A stretch of DNA of 64,000 nucleotides, taken from Psychrobacillus sp. NEAU-3TGS (GTDB lineage: Bacteria > Bacillota > Bacilli > Bacillales_A > Planococcaceae). The notes beneath the pieces were generated by a model. The model searched no databases. It saw only the letters and a list, made by a program, of their open reading frames with translations, and was not told the DNA's origin. The DNA is taken from assembly GCF_029955155.1 (NCBI RefSeq), contig NZ_JAPNOZ010000001.1:19813-83812 (forward strand), written 5' to 3'. Made by a program: the position numbers and the translations under genes. Shown piece after piece: positions 52,199 to 62,081 of the stretch (its first letter is position 1; every line of letters begins with the position of its first letter).

Positions 52199-54361
52199 AT
52201 GAAAAAGCTTATTAGCTATGTAACTTTGTCGATGTTAGTCGCAATGTTATTAGTAGCGTGTACACCAAAAAATGAAACATCAAAAGAAAAAGAAGAGACA
52301 GTTCAAGAGGGTAAAATAACTACTCGAGAAGATGCAAATAGCAATTATCTTTCTGCTGTAGATGTAGACTATGCTTATAATTTTACTAAAAGTTTGGAAG
52401 AATTTAAAACCAATGAAAAACTAGGTTATCGTACTGCTGGATCTGAGGCAGAACTGAAAACTGGGGAAAAAATTGGGGAAGAAATGAAAAAGATTGGGCT
52501 TACTGAAGTAACAAAGGATGAATTTACTTTAGATACTTGGACCTTTGAAAAAGCCGATTTAACTTTTACTGATGCGGAAGGAAAAGAATATCTTGCAGTA
52601 TTAGGAGGATATCAAACGAATTTCGATACGGATGGCGAAAAGGAATTCGAAATAATTTATGCTGGTAAAGGGACAGAAGCAGATCTAGAAGGTGTCGATG
52701 TTGAAGGTAAGCTCGTTTTAGTTGATATCAATCAACGTGAAGAATGGTGGATCAACTACCCTGCTTATCAAGCACACTTAAAAGGTGCAGCTGCAGTAAT
52801 TGCTGTACAAGAAGCTGGATATTCGGAAGTGGATCCAGATGCTTTGAATGCACAGGATATAATTGGTCCAGCAGATGCACCAGCATTCTCCATGTCACAA
52901 ACAGATGCGAATAGTTTAAAAGAAGCACTGAAAGCAACGGAAGATAGCACAATGACTGTTAAGTTTGACGCAAAATCTACTGTAGAGTTTGACGGAAAAA
53001 CATATAACTATTATGGAAAAATCATCGGTAAAGACCCAGATTCTTATATCATTTTATCTGCTCATTATGATTCTTATTTTACAGGTTTTCAAGATGACCA
53101 TGCAGCTATAGGATTAATGATGGGAGTTGCCAAAGGATTAATCGATAGTGGCTATAAACCGGAGAAAACAATTATTTTCAATGCGCTGGCAGCAGAAGAG
53201 TGGGGAGTTTCCGATACCCGCTATGACTGGTCCACTGGTGCATACAATCAGATTTTCAATGTGCATCCGGAATGGGTCGGAAAAGCTTTCGCTAATATGA
53301 ACTTTGAACTTCCTGCTTATGAACATACGACACAGGATGAGATTCGTTCTGTTTATGAGTTAAATAACTATTTAACTCAGTTTGCTGAGAAAGTGCCAAC
53401 TGTAGAAGGCGTTTATAAAGACGGAATTTCTGTTGTATCTCCACTTCGTACATGGTCGGATGACTTCTCATTTGCAATTGCTGGTGTTCCTGCACTTCGT
53501 AATGACTTCCAAGATAGTGATTTCATGCGTTCTCACTATCACTCGCAATTTGATAATGAAGATACGTACAATGAAGATGCATTAAAATTCCACTTGAATT
53601 TATATGGATTACTTGCCATGCACTATGATGAAACGGCAGTCGTTCCACTTGATTTTACAACTCGCTTGAAGGCTTTGAAAGATGATGTAAATGCTGAAGT
53701 CTTTGAAAAAGCGGAAGTATCTTCAGAGGAGCTTGTAACCGAAATCGATCGCGTAATTGCAACAGCAGAAGAGGTAAATGCACGCGTTGCAAAAGTGAAT
53801 GAAGACTATTTAGCTGCTCTAACAAAAGGAGATTCTGATACAGCGAAGAAACTGTATGAAGAAAGTCGTGATCTAAATAGTGGATTGCTTGCTGCATTTA
53901 AATATGCCGAGGATCAATTTGTCCGCTTAACATGGGAAGATGAACCGATTTTCCCTCACAAACATGCACAAAATAATTTGGATAATTTAACATTGTCCAT
54001 TGATGCATTAAACGAAGGCGATATCTCTTCTGCTCTAGATGAATATCTATGGGCAATCGATAACAACTGGTACGCATATGATTTCGATAAGGAAGTATTC
54101 GATTACTTTACAGACTACGTACTAGAAGCTCCAAAAGAAAAACTAATGTGGGGTAACGGTAGAATTGTTGGTCACGAAGATTTATTTGACACAATCAATT
54201 CTCTACAAGAAAAAAGCGAACAAGCTAATGCTGATGTAACTGCAGAGCTTGAGAAGTTAAATGGTGCTCTAGAAAGACAAAAAGAGCTACTGAAAACTAC
54301 GGTTGCCGATGAAACTGCAAGCGTGAAAGAGCTTGGTTCGATGTTAACTGAGTTAAAATAA
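52199..54361 (+). CDS. secreted M28-family aminopeptidase lipoprotein
   Basis: A 720-residue cell-surface zinc peptidase. Lipobox LVAC with Cys21, then an acidic linker. A PA-type insert is at about 150-240. The M28 catalytic region has His289 and Asp291 (SAHYDSYF), Asp300 (FQDDHAAIG) and the Glu pair in NALAAEEWG (333-334), followed by RSHYHSQFDNEDTYNED with the late His ligand. The C-terminal about 200 residues are helical and acidic, of unknown role. It should trim peptides outside the cell, matching the peptide importer upstream. ATG at 52199 after AAAGGAAT. Confidence 0.92.
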   Translation: MKKLISYVTLSMLVAMLLVACTPKNETSKEKEETVQEGKITTREDANSNYLSAVDVDYAYNFTKSLEEFKTNEKLGYRTAGSEAELKTGEKIGEEMKKIGLTEVTKDEFTLDTWTFEKADLTFTDAEGKEYLAVLGGYQTNFDTDGEKEFEIIYAGKGTEADLEGVDVEGKLVLVDINQREEWWINYPAYQAHLKGAAAVIAVQEAGYSEVDPDALNAQDIIGPADAPAFSMSQTDANSLKEALKATEDSTMTVKFDAKSTVEFDGKTYNYYGKIIGKDPDSYIILSAHYDSYFTGFQDDHAAIGLMMGVAKGLIDSGYKPEKTIIFNALAAEEWGVSDTRYDWSTGAYNQIFNVHPEWVGKAFANMNFELPAYEHTTQDEIRSVYELNNYLTQFAEKVPTVEGVYKDGISVVSPLRTWSDDFSFAIAGVPALRNDFQDSDFMRSHYHSQFDNEDTYNEDALKFHLNLYGLLAMHYDETAVVPLDFTTRLKALKDDVNAEVFEKAEVSSEELVTEIDRVIATAEEVNARVAKVNEDYLAALTKGDSDTAKKLYEESRDLNSGLLAAFKYAEDQFVRLTWEDEPIFPHKHAQNNLDNLTLSIDALNEGDISSALDEYLWAIDNNWYAYDFDKEVFDYFTDYVLEAPKEKLMWGNGRIVGHEDLFDTINSLQEKSEQANADVTAELEKLNGALERQKELLKTTVADETASVKELGSMLTELK

Positions 54362-54366
54362 TAAAC

Positions 54367-54396
54367 ATAGAGCCCCTATTTGATTAGGGGCTCTAT
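54367..54396 (+). terminator. terminator of the M28 peptidase gene
   Basis: Perfect 12-bp stem ATAGAGCCCCTA (54367-54378) / TAGGGGCTCTAT (54385-54396) followed by five T. Confidence 0.9.
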
Positions 54397-54498
54397 TTTT
54401 GGGGGATCGTTGACCAATTTTTATATTTTTAATCTCCATTGTTTCGTCTATGCTCATAAATTAAGCACCCAACATTTAGTTAGAAGCTCTTGTCATGA

Positions 54499-55458
54499 TT
54501 AGTTTAATTGTCGCAGCACGGATTCATTTAGAAATGCTTGAATATCCTCCACTGCTTCGCGGTAATACGTACTGTAATTTCGCTTACTAACATAGCCCAG
54601 ATGTGGTGTAGCCAGTACGTTTGGTAGATTACGGAATGGATGACTTTGTGGAAGTGGTTCAATTTCAAAAACATCTATTCCTGCCCCTGCTATCCAGTTC
54701 TCTCTTAGTGCTTTTATTAATGCCTCTTGATCGACAATAGCTGCACGAGATGTATTGATAAGATAAGCGGAATTTTTCATAAGCTGCAGTTCCTTTGCAT
54801 CTACAAGTCCTTTTGTTCGATCACTTAGTACAAGATGAATAGAAACAAAATCACTTGTTTCTAGCAATTCCTCTTTAGATGTGGCTAATAATACCCCGTG
54901 TTTCTCTGTTTGTTCTTTCGTTAAGTTTTGACTCCATGCAATAACGTCCATACCAAATGCCTGGGCTATTACTGCCATACGGCTCCCTATTTTTCCTAGT
55001 CCTAGTAGACCAAGACGTTTACCATATAGATCTGCTCCAACAGTGCTTTGCCAAGGTCCATTATTTCGTAATGCTTTATTTTCTGTTGTAATTTGTCGTG
55101 CAAGATTCAATAGCAGAGCCCAAGTTAGCTCAGTTGGTGGTTCTGACATGCTCGCGGTACCACATACCGTTACACCGTGTTTTGTTGCAGCGGCAAGATC
55201 TATTGCTGCATTTCTCATACCAGATGTGATAAGTAATTTGAGATTTGGCAGTTTTTCAAACAAGGATGCAGTAAAAGGCGTTCTTTCACGCATAATGACG
55301 ACAATTTCAAAATCACTAATAGCCTTCACCAAATGTTCTTCACCTTCAAAATGATTGCTGAATGAATGCACGTCTATCTTATCTGAAACACTGGACCAGT
55401 CAGCTAACTCTACTGCTATATTTTGATAATCATCTAATATTGCACACCGAAGCTTCAT
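54499..55458 (-). CDS. D-2-hydroxyacid dehydrogenase family protein
   Basis: A 319-residue NAD-dependent dehydrogenase. Rossmann motif GLGKIGSR near residue 152, catalytic Arg in INTSRAAIVD, Glu in IDVFEIEPLP, His in ATPHLGYVS. The N-terminal substrate domain shows MRERTPFTASLFEKLPNLKLLITSGMRN. Substrate unknown (D-hydroxyacid or related). The ATG at 55458 follows GGAGGAG. It lies 18 bases downstream of the TSUP permease gene, so a two-gene operon is likely. Confidence 0.92.
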   Translation of the reverse strand: MKLRCAILDDYQNIAVELADWSSVSDKIDVHSFSNHFEGEEHLVKAISDFEIVVIMRERTPFTASLFEKLPNLKLLITSGMRNAAIDLAAATKHGVTVCGTASMSEPPTELTWALLLNLARQITTENKALRNNGPWQSTVGADLYGKRLGLLGLGKIGSRMAVIAQAFGMDVIAWSQNLTKEQTEKHGVLLATSKEELLETSDFVSIHLVLSDRTKGLVDAKELQLMKNSAYLINTSRAAIVDQEALIKALRENWIAGAGIDVFEIEPLPQSHPFRNLPNVLATPHLGYVSKRNYSTYYREAVEDIQAFLNESVLRQLN

Positions 55459-55476
55459 CAAATATTCTCCTCCTCA

Positions 55477-56211
55477 TTATTTCAGGTAGTCAACCATTAT
55501 TTGCACGATCAATAGAACTGTTACTACTCTCAGTAGCGGCTTAATATGCTGAGATTTTAATTTCCGTGCTAAACGTACCCCTAACTGTGCCCCCACAATT
55601 GCTCCGGCCATTAATGCAATGGTCAGCGGCCAAATGATTTTACCAGTTGATATATACGTAATGGACGCTCCAAAGCAACTTGCAAAAACACCAATTCTGG
55701 ATAAGCCTACCGCTCGGATATACGCTATTTTTTGACTAGCATACATATACATTGCAAGCGTGCTGCTCCCCGGTCCAAACATCCCGTCATACATACCAAT
55801 TCCAATTAATGCCGGACCAATTTTTTTATTGATATGCAATGATTCAGTCCCATCAAAGTTTCCGCTACTCATAAAAGATGTAACGAATGCAAAGCTAAGT
55901 AATAATATTGCAATTATTGTCAGCACTTGCCCACTTAACAAAGAGGCAATCAGCCCACCTAAGACACCACCACCTAAGCAAAATGTGATAACCGCCAATG
56001 CTTCTTTCCCGGAAACTTCTTTCCGTTTAAAAATAACAAGGAAACTAGTTAAAGAACTAACTGTATTGGAGACTTTGTTTGCTCCAATTGCCGAATGCAC
56101 AGGCAAACCCATGAGTAACATTGTTGGTAAGCTGATAAGTCCTCCGCCCCCCACTAATGTACCAACAACATTCCCAGCAACCCCGACAATAAAAAAGAGG
56201 AATAATTCCAT
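55477..56211 (-). CDS. TSUP-family (TauE/SafE, DUF81) permease
   Basis: A 244-residue membrane protein with about eight spans. The family signature GNVVGTLVGGGGLISLPTMLLMGLPVHSAIGANKVS is at the N-terminus, and GMYDGMFGPGSSTLAMYMYAS in the second repeat. TSUP carriers move sulfite, sulfoacetate, or other organic anions. Likely co-transcribed with the hydroxyacid dehydrogenase, so an organic acid is possible. The ATG at 56211 has GAAGG 7 bases ahead. Confidence 0.9.
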   Translation of the reverse strand: MELFLFFIVGVAGNVVGTLVGGGGLISLPTMLLMGLPVHSAIGANKVSNTVSSLTSFLVIFKRKEVSGKEALAVITFCLGGGVLGGLIASLLSGQVLTIIAILLLSFAFVTSFMSSGNFDGTESLHINKKIGPALIGIGMYDGMFGPGSSTLAMYMYASQKIAYIRAVGLSRIGVFASCFGASITYISTGKIIWPLTIALMAGAIVGAQLGVRLARKLKSQHIKPLLRVVTVLLIVQIMVDYLK

Positions 56212-56299
56212 CAAAAAGCCTTCTTTCTTTTCGTACTATGTGTAACTTCAGCATACTCCTCTAAGCGTAATAAGTAAATTCGATAGTAATTATAGTTTG

Positions 56300-57138
56300 C
56301 TATTTGAAATACTTATCATTATGGAAAAGTAGAACATGAACACGTCGAGCTCTCTGATGACTTGTCTCATGGATCAGAAGCTGGCCTATTAGGTTTCGTC
56401 TTGAAGTATAATTTTAAGGATTCACACGAAGCATATGCTTATTACACATATGATCAAAATGAAGAAGCGTTCAAAGAGTGGTAACGATTAAAAGGGAAAA
56501 CGATGCCTGGTATGAAACGACTATCCATCAAGACGCGATATCTACAGGCAATATCCACCATAGCGGCAGTCTAGAAATAGGGCCTGATGTTCTGCATTAT
56601 GTAACGATCGGTGATGCGGGAAATCCTGATCATGCTCAAGATGCTAATTCTCTTAACGGAAAAATTTTGCGAATGAACGAAGATGGTTCCTTCGAAAATT
56701 TCTCCAGTGGACATCGAAATTCACAAGGACTTGCATGGAACGATGATAGAATCCTTTTTGAAGCAGAGCATGGTCAATCTGCTAATGACGAAATTAATCG
56801 TATCGAACATGGAAGTAACTATGGTTACCCGATCATACAAGGAACAGAAAAAAAGAAGGACTAGAAATGTCTATCATAACTTCCGGGGATAATGAAACCT
56901 GGGCTCCCTCTGGCATCACATTTCATAAAGGAAAACTGTATGTTGCAACTCTACGCGGTGAAGCAATAAAAGTAATGAATGTATCTACAGGAAAAGTGGA
57001 ACGCACTATTAACGGATTTGAAAGAGTTCGAGATGTCTATTCTGATGGGGAGTCACTATATTTTATTACGAATAACACAGATGGTCGCGGGAAACCTAGC
57101 AAGGAAGACGACGTATTGTACAGATTGAAAGAATACCC
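56300..57138 (+). pseudogene. decayed PQQ-dependent sugar dehydrogenase-like gene
   Basis: Three frame blocks read in order give one glucose/sorbosone dehydrogenase beta-propeller: about 56324-56478 (EHVELSDDLSHGSEAGLLGFVL), 56478-56864 (NIHHSGSLEIGPDVL, IGDAGNPDHAQDANSLNGKILRMNEDGSFE, GHRNSQGLAW, SANDEIN) and 56867-57138 (NETWAPSGITFHKGKLYVATLRGEAIKV). Frame breaks lie near 56468 (a base missing) and in the A-run near 56849. The N-terminal half is absent, and a short internal piece before GHRNSQGLAW seems deleted. The gene is dead; intact homologues are secreted PQQ/aldose dehydrogenase-type proteins. Confidence 0.85.
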
Positions 57139-57142
57139 CCCT

Positions 57143-58135
57143 CTAACAGGGGGCAATCTTTCGTTTGTAACGCAATGAGCTAACATTGTCTTCAGCATTG
57201 CTTTCATAAGCCTGTTTTTCCAGTTGAAAAATGAACCCTCTTGCTTCATAAAATGGTATAGCGAGATTATTTCCTTTTGCTATAGACACCCATTGTTCTT
57301 GTGCTTTGTATTGTATACGCTGAATACAAGTAAAATAATGAAGTAACTTTGTACCAATACCTTGTCCACGTTTTGTAGGATCTAAATAAAGTACATATAT
57401 CTCCGCTATACCTTCTTCGTCTACTCCTCCGCCTATTGTTCCTACAATTTGATCGTTCAGCAAAGCAACGTAATATCCATTCCACTCTAGACTTGTAGCT
57501 ATGATTTCATCTTGAATTCGTGCTACTGTATAGTATTTCTTAATAATTCTTTCTATGTATTCTGTGGTGTATAACTCTTTATATGTATTCCACTGAGCCG
57601 CCACGCACACATCCACAATACCTTGTTCATCTCCAGGACGTGCTTGTCGGATTATTAGTTTATCTAGCTTCAGGCACATAGCAATCTGTATACCCGATCT
57701 TCCGGTAAATCGTTTCCCTTCATCTATAAACCCAGCTTTAATATATAGGGACTGTGCTGCTTTATTCGCTTCATTAACACCTAGTACGATTTGCTTTATT
57801 TGAGGAAAATGGTCTTTTATATAGGGTGAAAGGAGAGCCATTGATGACTTAGCAATCCCTCGGCCTTGATATTCGGGATGAATCGAGTATCCTCTTAGTA
57901 AAATGCTATCTTGCTGATCGGTGTAATGGAATTTATCATCCCCCGTATCTAGCACAAAAAATCCTGCAACTTGTTCCTCTTCCAATATAATTATAGGCGT
58001 GTATGTAGAGATGTTAGTGCAGCGTTCTAATAGTTCAAGTGGATGACCAGTAAATCCTAATTGTTCTTCTGTTAGCGGATAATCTTCTAATGCAGTTCGA
58101 AAGTTTTCATCATATGCTACAAGTTTTATCACCAT
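57143..58135 (-). CDS. tandem GNAT acetyltransferase
   Basis: A 330-residue protein with two GNAT domains in a row. The first (about 1-165) has ILLRGYSIHPEYQGRGIAKSSMALL, the second (about 170-330) has IAEIYVLYLDPTKRGQGIGTKLLHYF, both with the R/QxxGxG/A acetyl-CoA loop. Substrate(s) unknown. The ATG at 58135 (M14) has TTGGGGGA ahead. Its stop lies inside a CCCCC/GGGGG hairpin (57136-57155) that acts as its terminator and separates it from the pseudogene. Confidence 0.85.
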   Translation of the reverse strand: MVIKLVAYDENFRTALEDYPLTEEQLGFTGHPLELLERCTNISTYTPIIILEEEQVAGFFVLDTGDDKFHYTDQQDSILLRGYSIHPEYQGRGIAKSSMALLSPYIKDHFPQIKQIVLGVNEANKAAQSLYIKAGFIDEGKRFTGRSGIQIAMCLKLDKLIIRQARPGDEQGIVDVCVAAQWNTYKELYTTEYIERIIKKYYTVARIQDEIIATSLEWNGYYVALLNDQIVGTIGGGVDEEGIAEIYVLYLDPTKRGQGIGTKLLHYFTCIQRIQYKAQEQWVSIAKGNNLAIPFYEARGFIFQLEKQAYESNAEDNVSSLRYKRKIAPC

Positions 58136-58223
58136 AATTCCCCCAATTATTGGTTTTATATTAGCATAACACAAGTTTTCTTTATAATCTGATAAACTAA
58201 TGATACAAAAGGAGCTGAGGGGT

Positions 58224-59366
58224 ATGAAAATTGCAATTATCGGTGGTGGAATCGGAGGGCTTTGTGCTGCCGTAACTTTACAAAAACAAGGGTTTTCCGT
58301 AAATGTATACGAAGCAGCATCGAAATTTCAACCCGTTGGCGCAGGTATAGGAATTGGATCGAATGCTATGCAGGCTCTTATGAATATTGGTGTCGGTGAA
58401 AAAGTTTTTACAAACGGAAACGTTTTACACACGCAAGTTTTTCTAAATGCCAAAGGTCGGAAACTAAACTCCATCGACTTTTCTTTATTTAAAGAAAGAT
58501 TTGGCCAAGAGAATATTACCATTCATCGAGCCGACTTACATCGTACATTTCTAGAAGCACTCGAACCAAATACGGTTCATTACAATAAAAAATGCGTGAA
58601 TGTGACGGATTATGGAGACCAAGTAAGTACTTATTTTGAAGATGGAACAGAATTAACTGCAGACTTAATTATCGCAGCAGATGGCATTAACTCGCCTATT
58701 CGTAAAAAACTTGTTCCAAATTCCGAGACGCGTTATTCCGGCTATACATGCTGGCGTGGGATCACAGAAAACAAAGGAAAAGTAGATCAGTTTACCTCTA
58801 CTGAAATTTGGTCAACGAACGGTCGATTCGGTATGGCTCCGATGAATGATGAACGAGTCTATTGGTTTGCATGTATTAATGCGCGAGAGAAAGATTTGTT
58901 TTATCAACATATCGAAAGAAATGAAATCGCCAACCTATTTAATAGTTTTCCAAAAGTAGTACCCGAACTAATCAGAGAAACACAACCTGAACATATTCTT
59001 CACCATGACATATACGACATCAAACCTTTGCGCCACTTTATCTTTGGTCGTATTGTATTACTCGGGGACGCTGCTCATGCCACCACTCCAAATATGGGAC
59101 AAGGCGCAGGCCAAGCAATAGAGGATGCGATTGTGCTCGGAAACGCATTTCAGCAGTTCACTGACATTGAGAAAGCACTTGCCTTCTACGAAGAAAAGCG
59201 GGTAGCACGTACTGCAAAAGTGATTAATCTATCTCGGCAAATCGGCGCAGCAGCTCAGTTTCGTTCCCGCTCACTTGCCAGTACTCGTGATTTTTTGTTC
59301 CCATTTCTCCCATCTAAATTGCTATTACGCCGTTTAAAGTTTTTATTCGATGTGAAGTTAAAATAA
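58224..59366 (+). CDS. FAD-dependent monooxygenase (aromatic hydroxylase type)
   Basis: A 380-residue group A flavoprotein monooxygenase. GGGIGGLCAAVTLQ (FAD Rossmann), the RADLHRTFLEAL segment, the LIIAADGINSPIRKK (DG) motif, and GDAAHATTPNMGQGAGQAIEDAIVLG (GD motif). Such enzymes hydroxylate aromatic acids or act on antibiotics. The ATG at 58224 is preferred, with AAGGAG 9 bases ahead; the longer frame from 58200 covers that site. Ends in a bidirectional terminator (59363-59395). Confidence 0.92.
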   Translation: MKIAIIGGGIGGLCAAVTLQKQGFSVNVYEAASKFQPVGAGIGIGSNAMQALMNIGVGEKVFTNGNVLHTQVFLNAKGRKLNSIDFSLFKERFGQENITIHRADLHRTFLEALEPNTVHYNKKCVNVTDYGDQVSTYFEDGTELTADLIIAADGINSPIRKKLVPNSETRYSGYTCWRGITENKGKVDQFTSTEIWSTNGRFGMAPMNDERVYWFACINAREKDLFYQHIERNEIANLFNSFPKVVPELIRETQPEHILHHDIYDIKPLRHFIFGRIVLLGDAAHATTPNMGQGAGQAIEDAIVLGNAFQQFTDIEKALAFYEEKRVARTAKVINLSRQIGAAAQFRSRSLASTRDFLFPFLPSKLLLRRLKFLFDVKLK

Positions 59367-59395
59367 AAGTGCCTCGCTTCAGAAGGCACTTTTAT
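59363..59395. terminator. bidirectional terminator
   Basis: ATAAAAGTGCCT (59363-59374) pairs with AGGCACTTTTAT (59384-59395), overlapping the monooxygenase stop and abutting the convergent gene stop. Confidence 0.85.
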
Positions 59396-60088
59396 TCAAT
59401 AAAATTGTAATCCATCTTTATCTATCACATTGATATGTTTTGGGACTTTTAAGTAAATATATGTGTGACCTATAACACGTCTTTGCTCCCTGGCATCCAA
59501 ATTATTAACAGTTGAAAAGAACGTTAGTTCATTTGTAAAACGATAATATGTTCTTTCTTTTTGAGGAATGGCTGTCAATATTATTTGATTGTCTTTTACT
59601 TCAAGAGTTGGTAATGGAATTTCCTTTCCCATGTTTATACCACCCATGTATGAATATGTCCTATACATTTTAGCTTCCACCAATTGTTCTTTTGAATCCG
59701 TCCATTCGATGTTCATGAGTACATCAGAGCCGTTTAAAATTACTTCCAATGAATCTCCTTCTAATTCTTGTGTCCATTCTTCTATCAAAAATTTGGAATC
59801 AAGTTTACTTTCCTCATTGTTTTCAAAAGCTTGCTGAAATACATTATTTTTGTTTATAAAGGTTGTATATTCTTTTGAAGTCAACGCTTCCTCCCCATTT
59901 GTTTGAGTGGCTTCATACACAACAACTGCCAATAAGAGAACAACTATATAAATACAAAGTATCCACTTATTCGATCGCTGCGCCCAATTGATACGATTCG
60001 ATGTGCTCTTTGCCAGCCGAAGTAGCCGCCATATAATGAAAAGTATACCGAGTATAGGCAAAATGGATAAAATACCAAAGTTACTCAT
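59396..60088 (-). CDS. membrane-anchored protein of unknown function in an ABC operon
   Basis: A 230-residue protein with two hydrophobic spans in the first 60 residues (LSILPILGILFIIWRLL and WILCIYIVVLLLAVVVYEAT). An extracytoplasmic part follows, rich in charged residues and beta segments. No domain recognised. Its ATG overlaps the TGA of the upstream permease (ATGA), so translation is coupled and it is surely part of the ABC operon; GGAGGT lies ahead. It may sense or assist the transporter, as accessory proteins in Ytr-like operons do (inference). Confidence 0.75.
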   Translation of the reverse strand: MSNFGILSILPILGILFIIWRLLRLAKSTSNRINWAQRSNKWILCIYIVVLLLAVVVYEATQTNGEEALTSKEYTTFINKNNVFQQAFENNEESKLDSKFLIEEWTQELEGDSLEVILNGSDVLMNIEWTDSKEQLVEAKMYRTYSYMGGINMGKEIPLPTLEVKDNQIILTAIPQKERTYYRFTNELTFFSTVNNLDAREQRRVIGHTYIYLKVPKHINVIDKDGLQFY

Positions 60089-60819
60089 CGTCTGACCTCC
60101 AATCGATAAGAGCTGAGCATCGCTAGTACAAAGAAAATAATGGCTACACAAACAAACTTGACATTCAAAACGAATAAAGAGCCATTATCAGCGAATATGA
60201 ATTGAAGAATCATTTGACCTGTCTTTGTAGTAGGTAATGTAATAATTAAAACAATTAACAAAAACATATACGCCCTATGAATATAAACGAGTGTTCCCCA
60301 TAAATATCCTCCTGCAGAAATCATTAGTATTAGACCTACCATTAATCCCATACTTGCAATCGAACTAAGCGGATCATCTATAATACTTCCACTTTTCACA
60401 TAACCTACATCGTTAAAAAGAGGTACCACGAGGCGTAAAATATAATGAGATAAAAAAGTTGTTACACCTGCAAATACACTCATTATAATAAGCACAATAA
60501 TATTGGATAAATTATTGCTGATACCATTTGTGACAAACGAAAAATTGGTATTTCGATATCCTTTTGTTGTAATAACATTTCCCAAAAATAAGGCCCAAAT
60601 CGAAACAAATATTATAACAGTATCTGCTGTAATCCACACAATTTGAAAGTCTGTATTGTTAAAATTCGTACTCATAGAACTTGTTCCATTCATTGAGAGT
60701 ATAAGTCCAAGTATCTGCACTACAATAAGCGATACGAGCGTACCCAAATACGCATTCACCTTAAACTTCACTTGCGTCCAAACCACTTCTCCTAAAGTGC
60801 TATTACTTAAAAACATCAT
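60085..60819 (-). CDS. ABC permease, Ytr-like operon
   Basis: A 244-residue membrane protein with about six spans. It starts MMFLSNSTLGEVVWTQVKFKVNAYLGTLVSLIVVQILGLIL and has the MISAGGYLWGTLVYIHRAYMFLLIVLIITLPTT stretch of ABC-2-like permeases. The start overlaps the ATPase end by 17 bases. Role: export channel for the ATPase; substrate unknown, such operons respond to cell-wall antibiotics in relatives. Confidence 0.85.
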   Translation of the reverse strand: MMFLSNSTLGEVVWTQVKFKVNAYLGTLVSLIVVQILGLILSMNGTSSMSTNFNNTDFQIVWITADTVIIFVSIWALFLGNVITTKGYRNTNFSFVTNGISNNLSNIIVLIIMSVFAGVTTFLSHYILRLVVPLFNDVGYVKSGSIIDDPLSSIASMGLMVGLILMISAGGYLWGTLVYIHRAYMFLLIVLIITLPTTKTGQMILQFIFADNGSLFVLNVKFVCVAIIFFVLAMLSSYRLEVRR

Positions 60820-61681
60820 CGATTCCCCCCTTCCGATCACTCGTCACATACATACAAACATCACTAGCAGTCACTGGATGAATCTTTACTCCCTCTATTG
60901 CAGGCACGTCTTCCGTTCTAATCACTACATACTTCCGCTGACTATCCATTTGTTTCGTATGAAGAATTTCCTTCCCGACAGTCATCTTTTCTACTACATC
61001 AGTTGGTCCTTGAAGCGCAACTGCATAGTCTTTTATTTCTTCTAGTGATTGATGAAAAATAACTTTCCCTTTATGAATAAGTAAAATATCCTCCAACAAA
61101 TGCTCCATTTCAGCTAAATGATGGCTAGAAATTAGAATCGAGCGAGGATGCGCTATATAATCTTTCAGTAACGCTCGGTAGAAATCTGATCGAACCGCTT
61201 CATCCATCCCATTCGTAGGTTCATCAAACATTGTCAACTCACAACGTGTTGCCAGCCCAAAAATCATATTAAAAGTTGCCCTATTACCTTTAGATAATCT
61301 GGAATGCAGTTGTTTTGGATTCAATCTAAAATATTTAAATAAATTATTCGCAAGCTCCGTATCCCATCTTTTATAAAAATCCGGTGCCACCTCTAATATA
61401 TCTGCCAATGTTAATGAATCCGGAAAGCTCATTTGATCATCTACTAAAATGCTGTTGGCTGATACACGCAAATTATTAAATGGGTTATTCGAAAACACTT
61501 GAATATCCCCAGAACTTTTTCTAATAAAACCTGCTAAGATTTTTAACAATGTGGTCTTCCCAGCACCATTACGTCCGATTAAACCGGTAATTTTTTTCTC
61601 TTCTAACTGAAATGTAATATCTTCAAGTGCATTCAATCGCTTATAACGCTTTTTTAGATTTTGGCAATCAATAATTGTCAC
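60803..61681 (-). CDS. ABC ATP-binding protein, YtrB-like
   Basis: A 292-residue ATPase. Walker A GRNGAGKTT, Q-loop SILVDDQMSF, signature RLSKGNRATFNMIFGLA (SKG instead of SGG), Walker B LTMFDEPTNGMD and SSHHLAEME. The GTG start at 61681 overlaps the GntR stop by 4 bases (GTGA), with GAGGAGG before it. Gene order GntR-ATPase-permease matches ytr operons of Bacillus. Confidence 0.92.
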   Translation of the reverse strand: MTIIDCQNLKKRYKRLNALEDITFQLEEKKITGLIGRNGAGKTTLLKILAGFIRKSSGDIQVFSNNPFNNLRVSANSILVDDQMSFPDSLTLADILEVAPDFYKRWDTELANNLFKYFRLNPKQLHSRLSKGNRATFNMIFGLATRCELTMFDEPTNGMDEAVRSDFYRALLKDYIAHPRSILISSHHLAEMEHLLEDILLIHKGKVIFHQSLEEIKDYAVALQGPTDVVEKMTVGKEILHTKQMDSQRKYVVIRTEDVPAIEGVKIHPVTASDVCMYVTSDRKGGIDDVFK

Positions 61682-62052
61682 TTTTGTTCCTCCTCACATT
61701 TCTTTATTAGCTGAATTAGTTCCTCTTCAGTCACAGAAAGCCGTCTTGCTTCATGAACAAGCTCTCTTGCCATTCGTGTTAAAGTTTCGTTGCGTCTCTT
61801 TTCAAGAATCATGTTTTTCGCTTCTGGCGCTACGAACATGCCTAATCCTCTTTTCTTATATAAAATTTGTTCTTCTACAAGTATCGTTAAACCCTTTGCT
61901 GCTGTAGCGGGGTTAATGTTAAAGAGCTCTGCTAATTGATATTGCGAGTATACTTTTTCATCGCTAAGAAATCGGTCGGCAATTATTTCATTTTCAATCC
62001 ATTCCGCTATTTGCATATAGATGGGTTTCGTGCTATCTGTATTCAAATCCAA
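61678..62052 (-). CDS. GntR-family regulator, YtrA-like
   Basis: A 124-residue short GntR regulator. The winged HTH (about residues 10-75) reads YMQIAEWIENEIIADRFLSDEKVYSQYQLAELFNINPATAAKGLTILVEEQILYKKRGLGMFV; a short helical tail follows instead of an effector domain, as in the YtrA subfamily. The start is TTG at 62052 behind AGGAGG. It probably represses its own operon through the palindrome at 62082-62101. Confidence 0.93.
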   Translation of the reverse strand: MDLNTDSTKPIYMQIAEWIENEIIADRFLSDEKVYSQYQLAELFNINPATAAKGLTILVEEQILYKKRGLGMFVAPEAKNMILEKRRNETLTRMARELVHEARRLSVTEEELIQLIKKCEEEQK

Positions 62053-62081
62053 TTAGCTGTCCTCCTTTCTATGATAATCAG

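Noticed and set aside
53138..53897. Several minus-strand frames inside the M28 peptidase gene
   Set aside because: They are antisense shadows without ribosome binding sites; the plus-strand gene is a complete peptidase.
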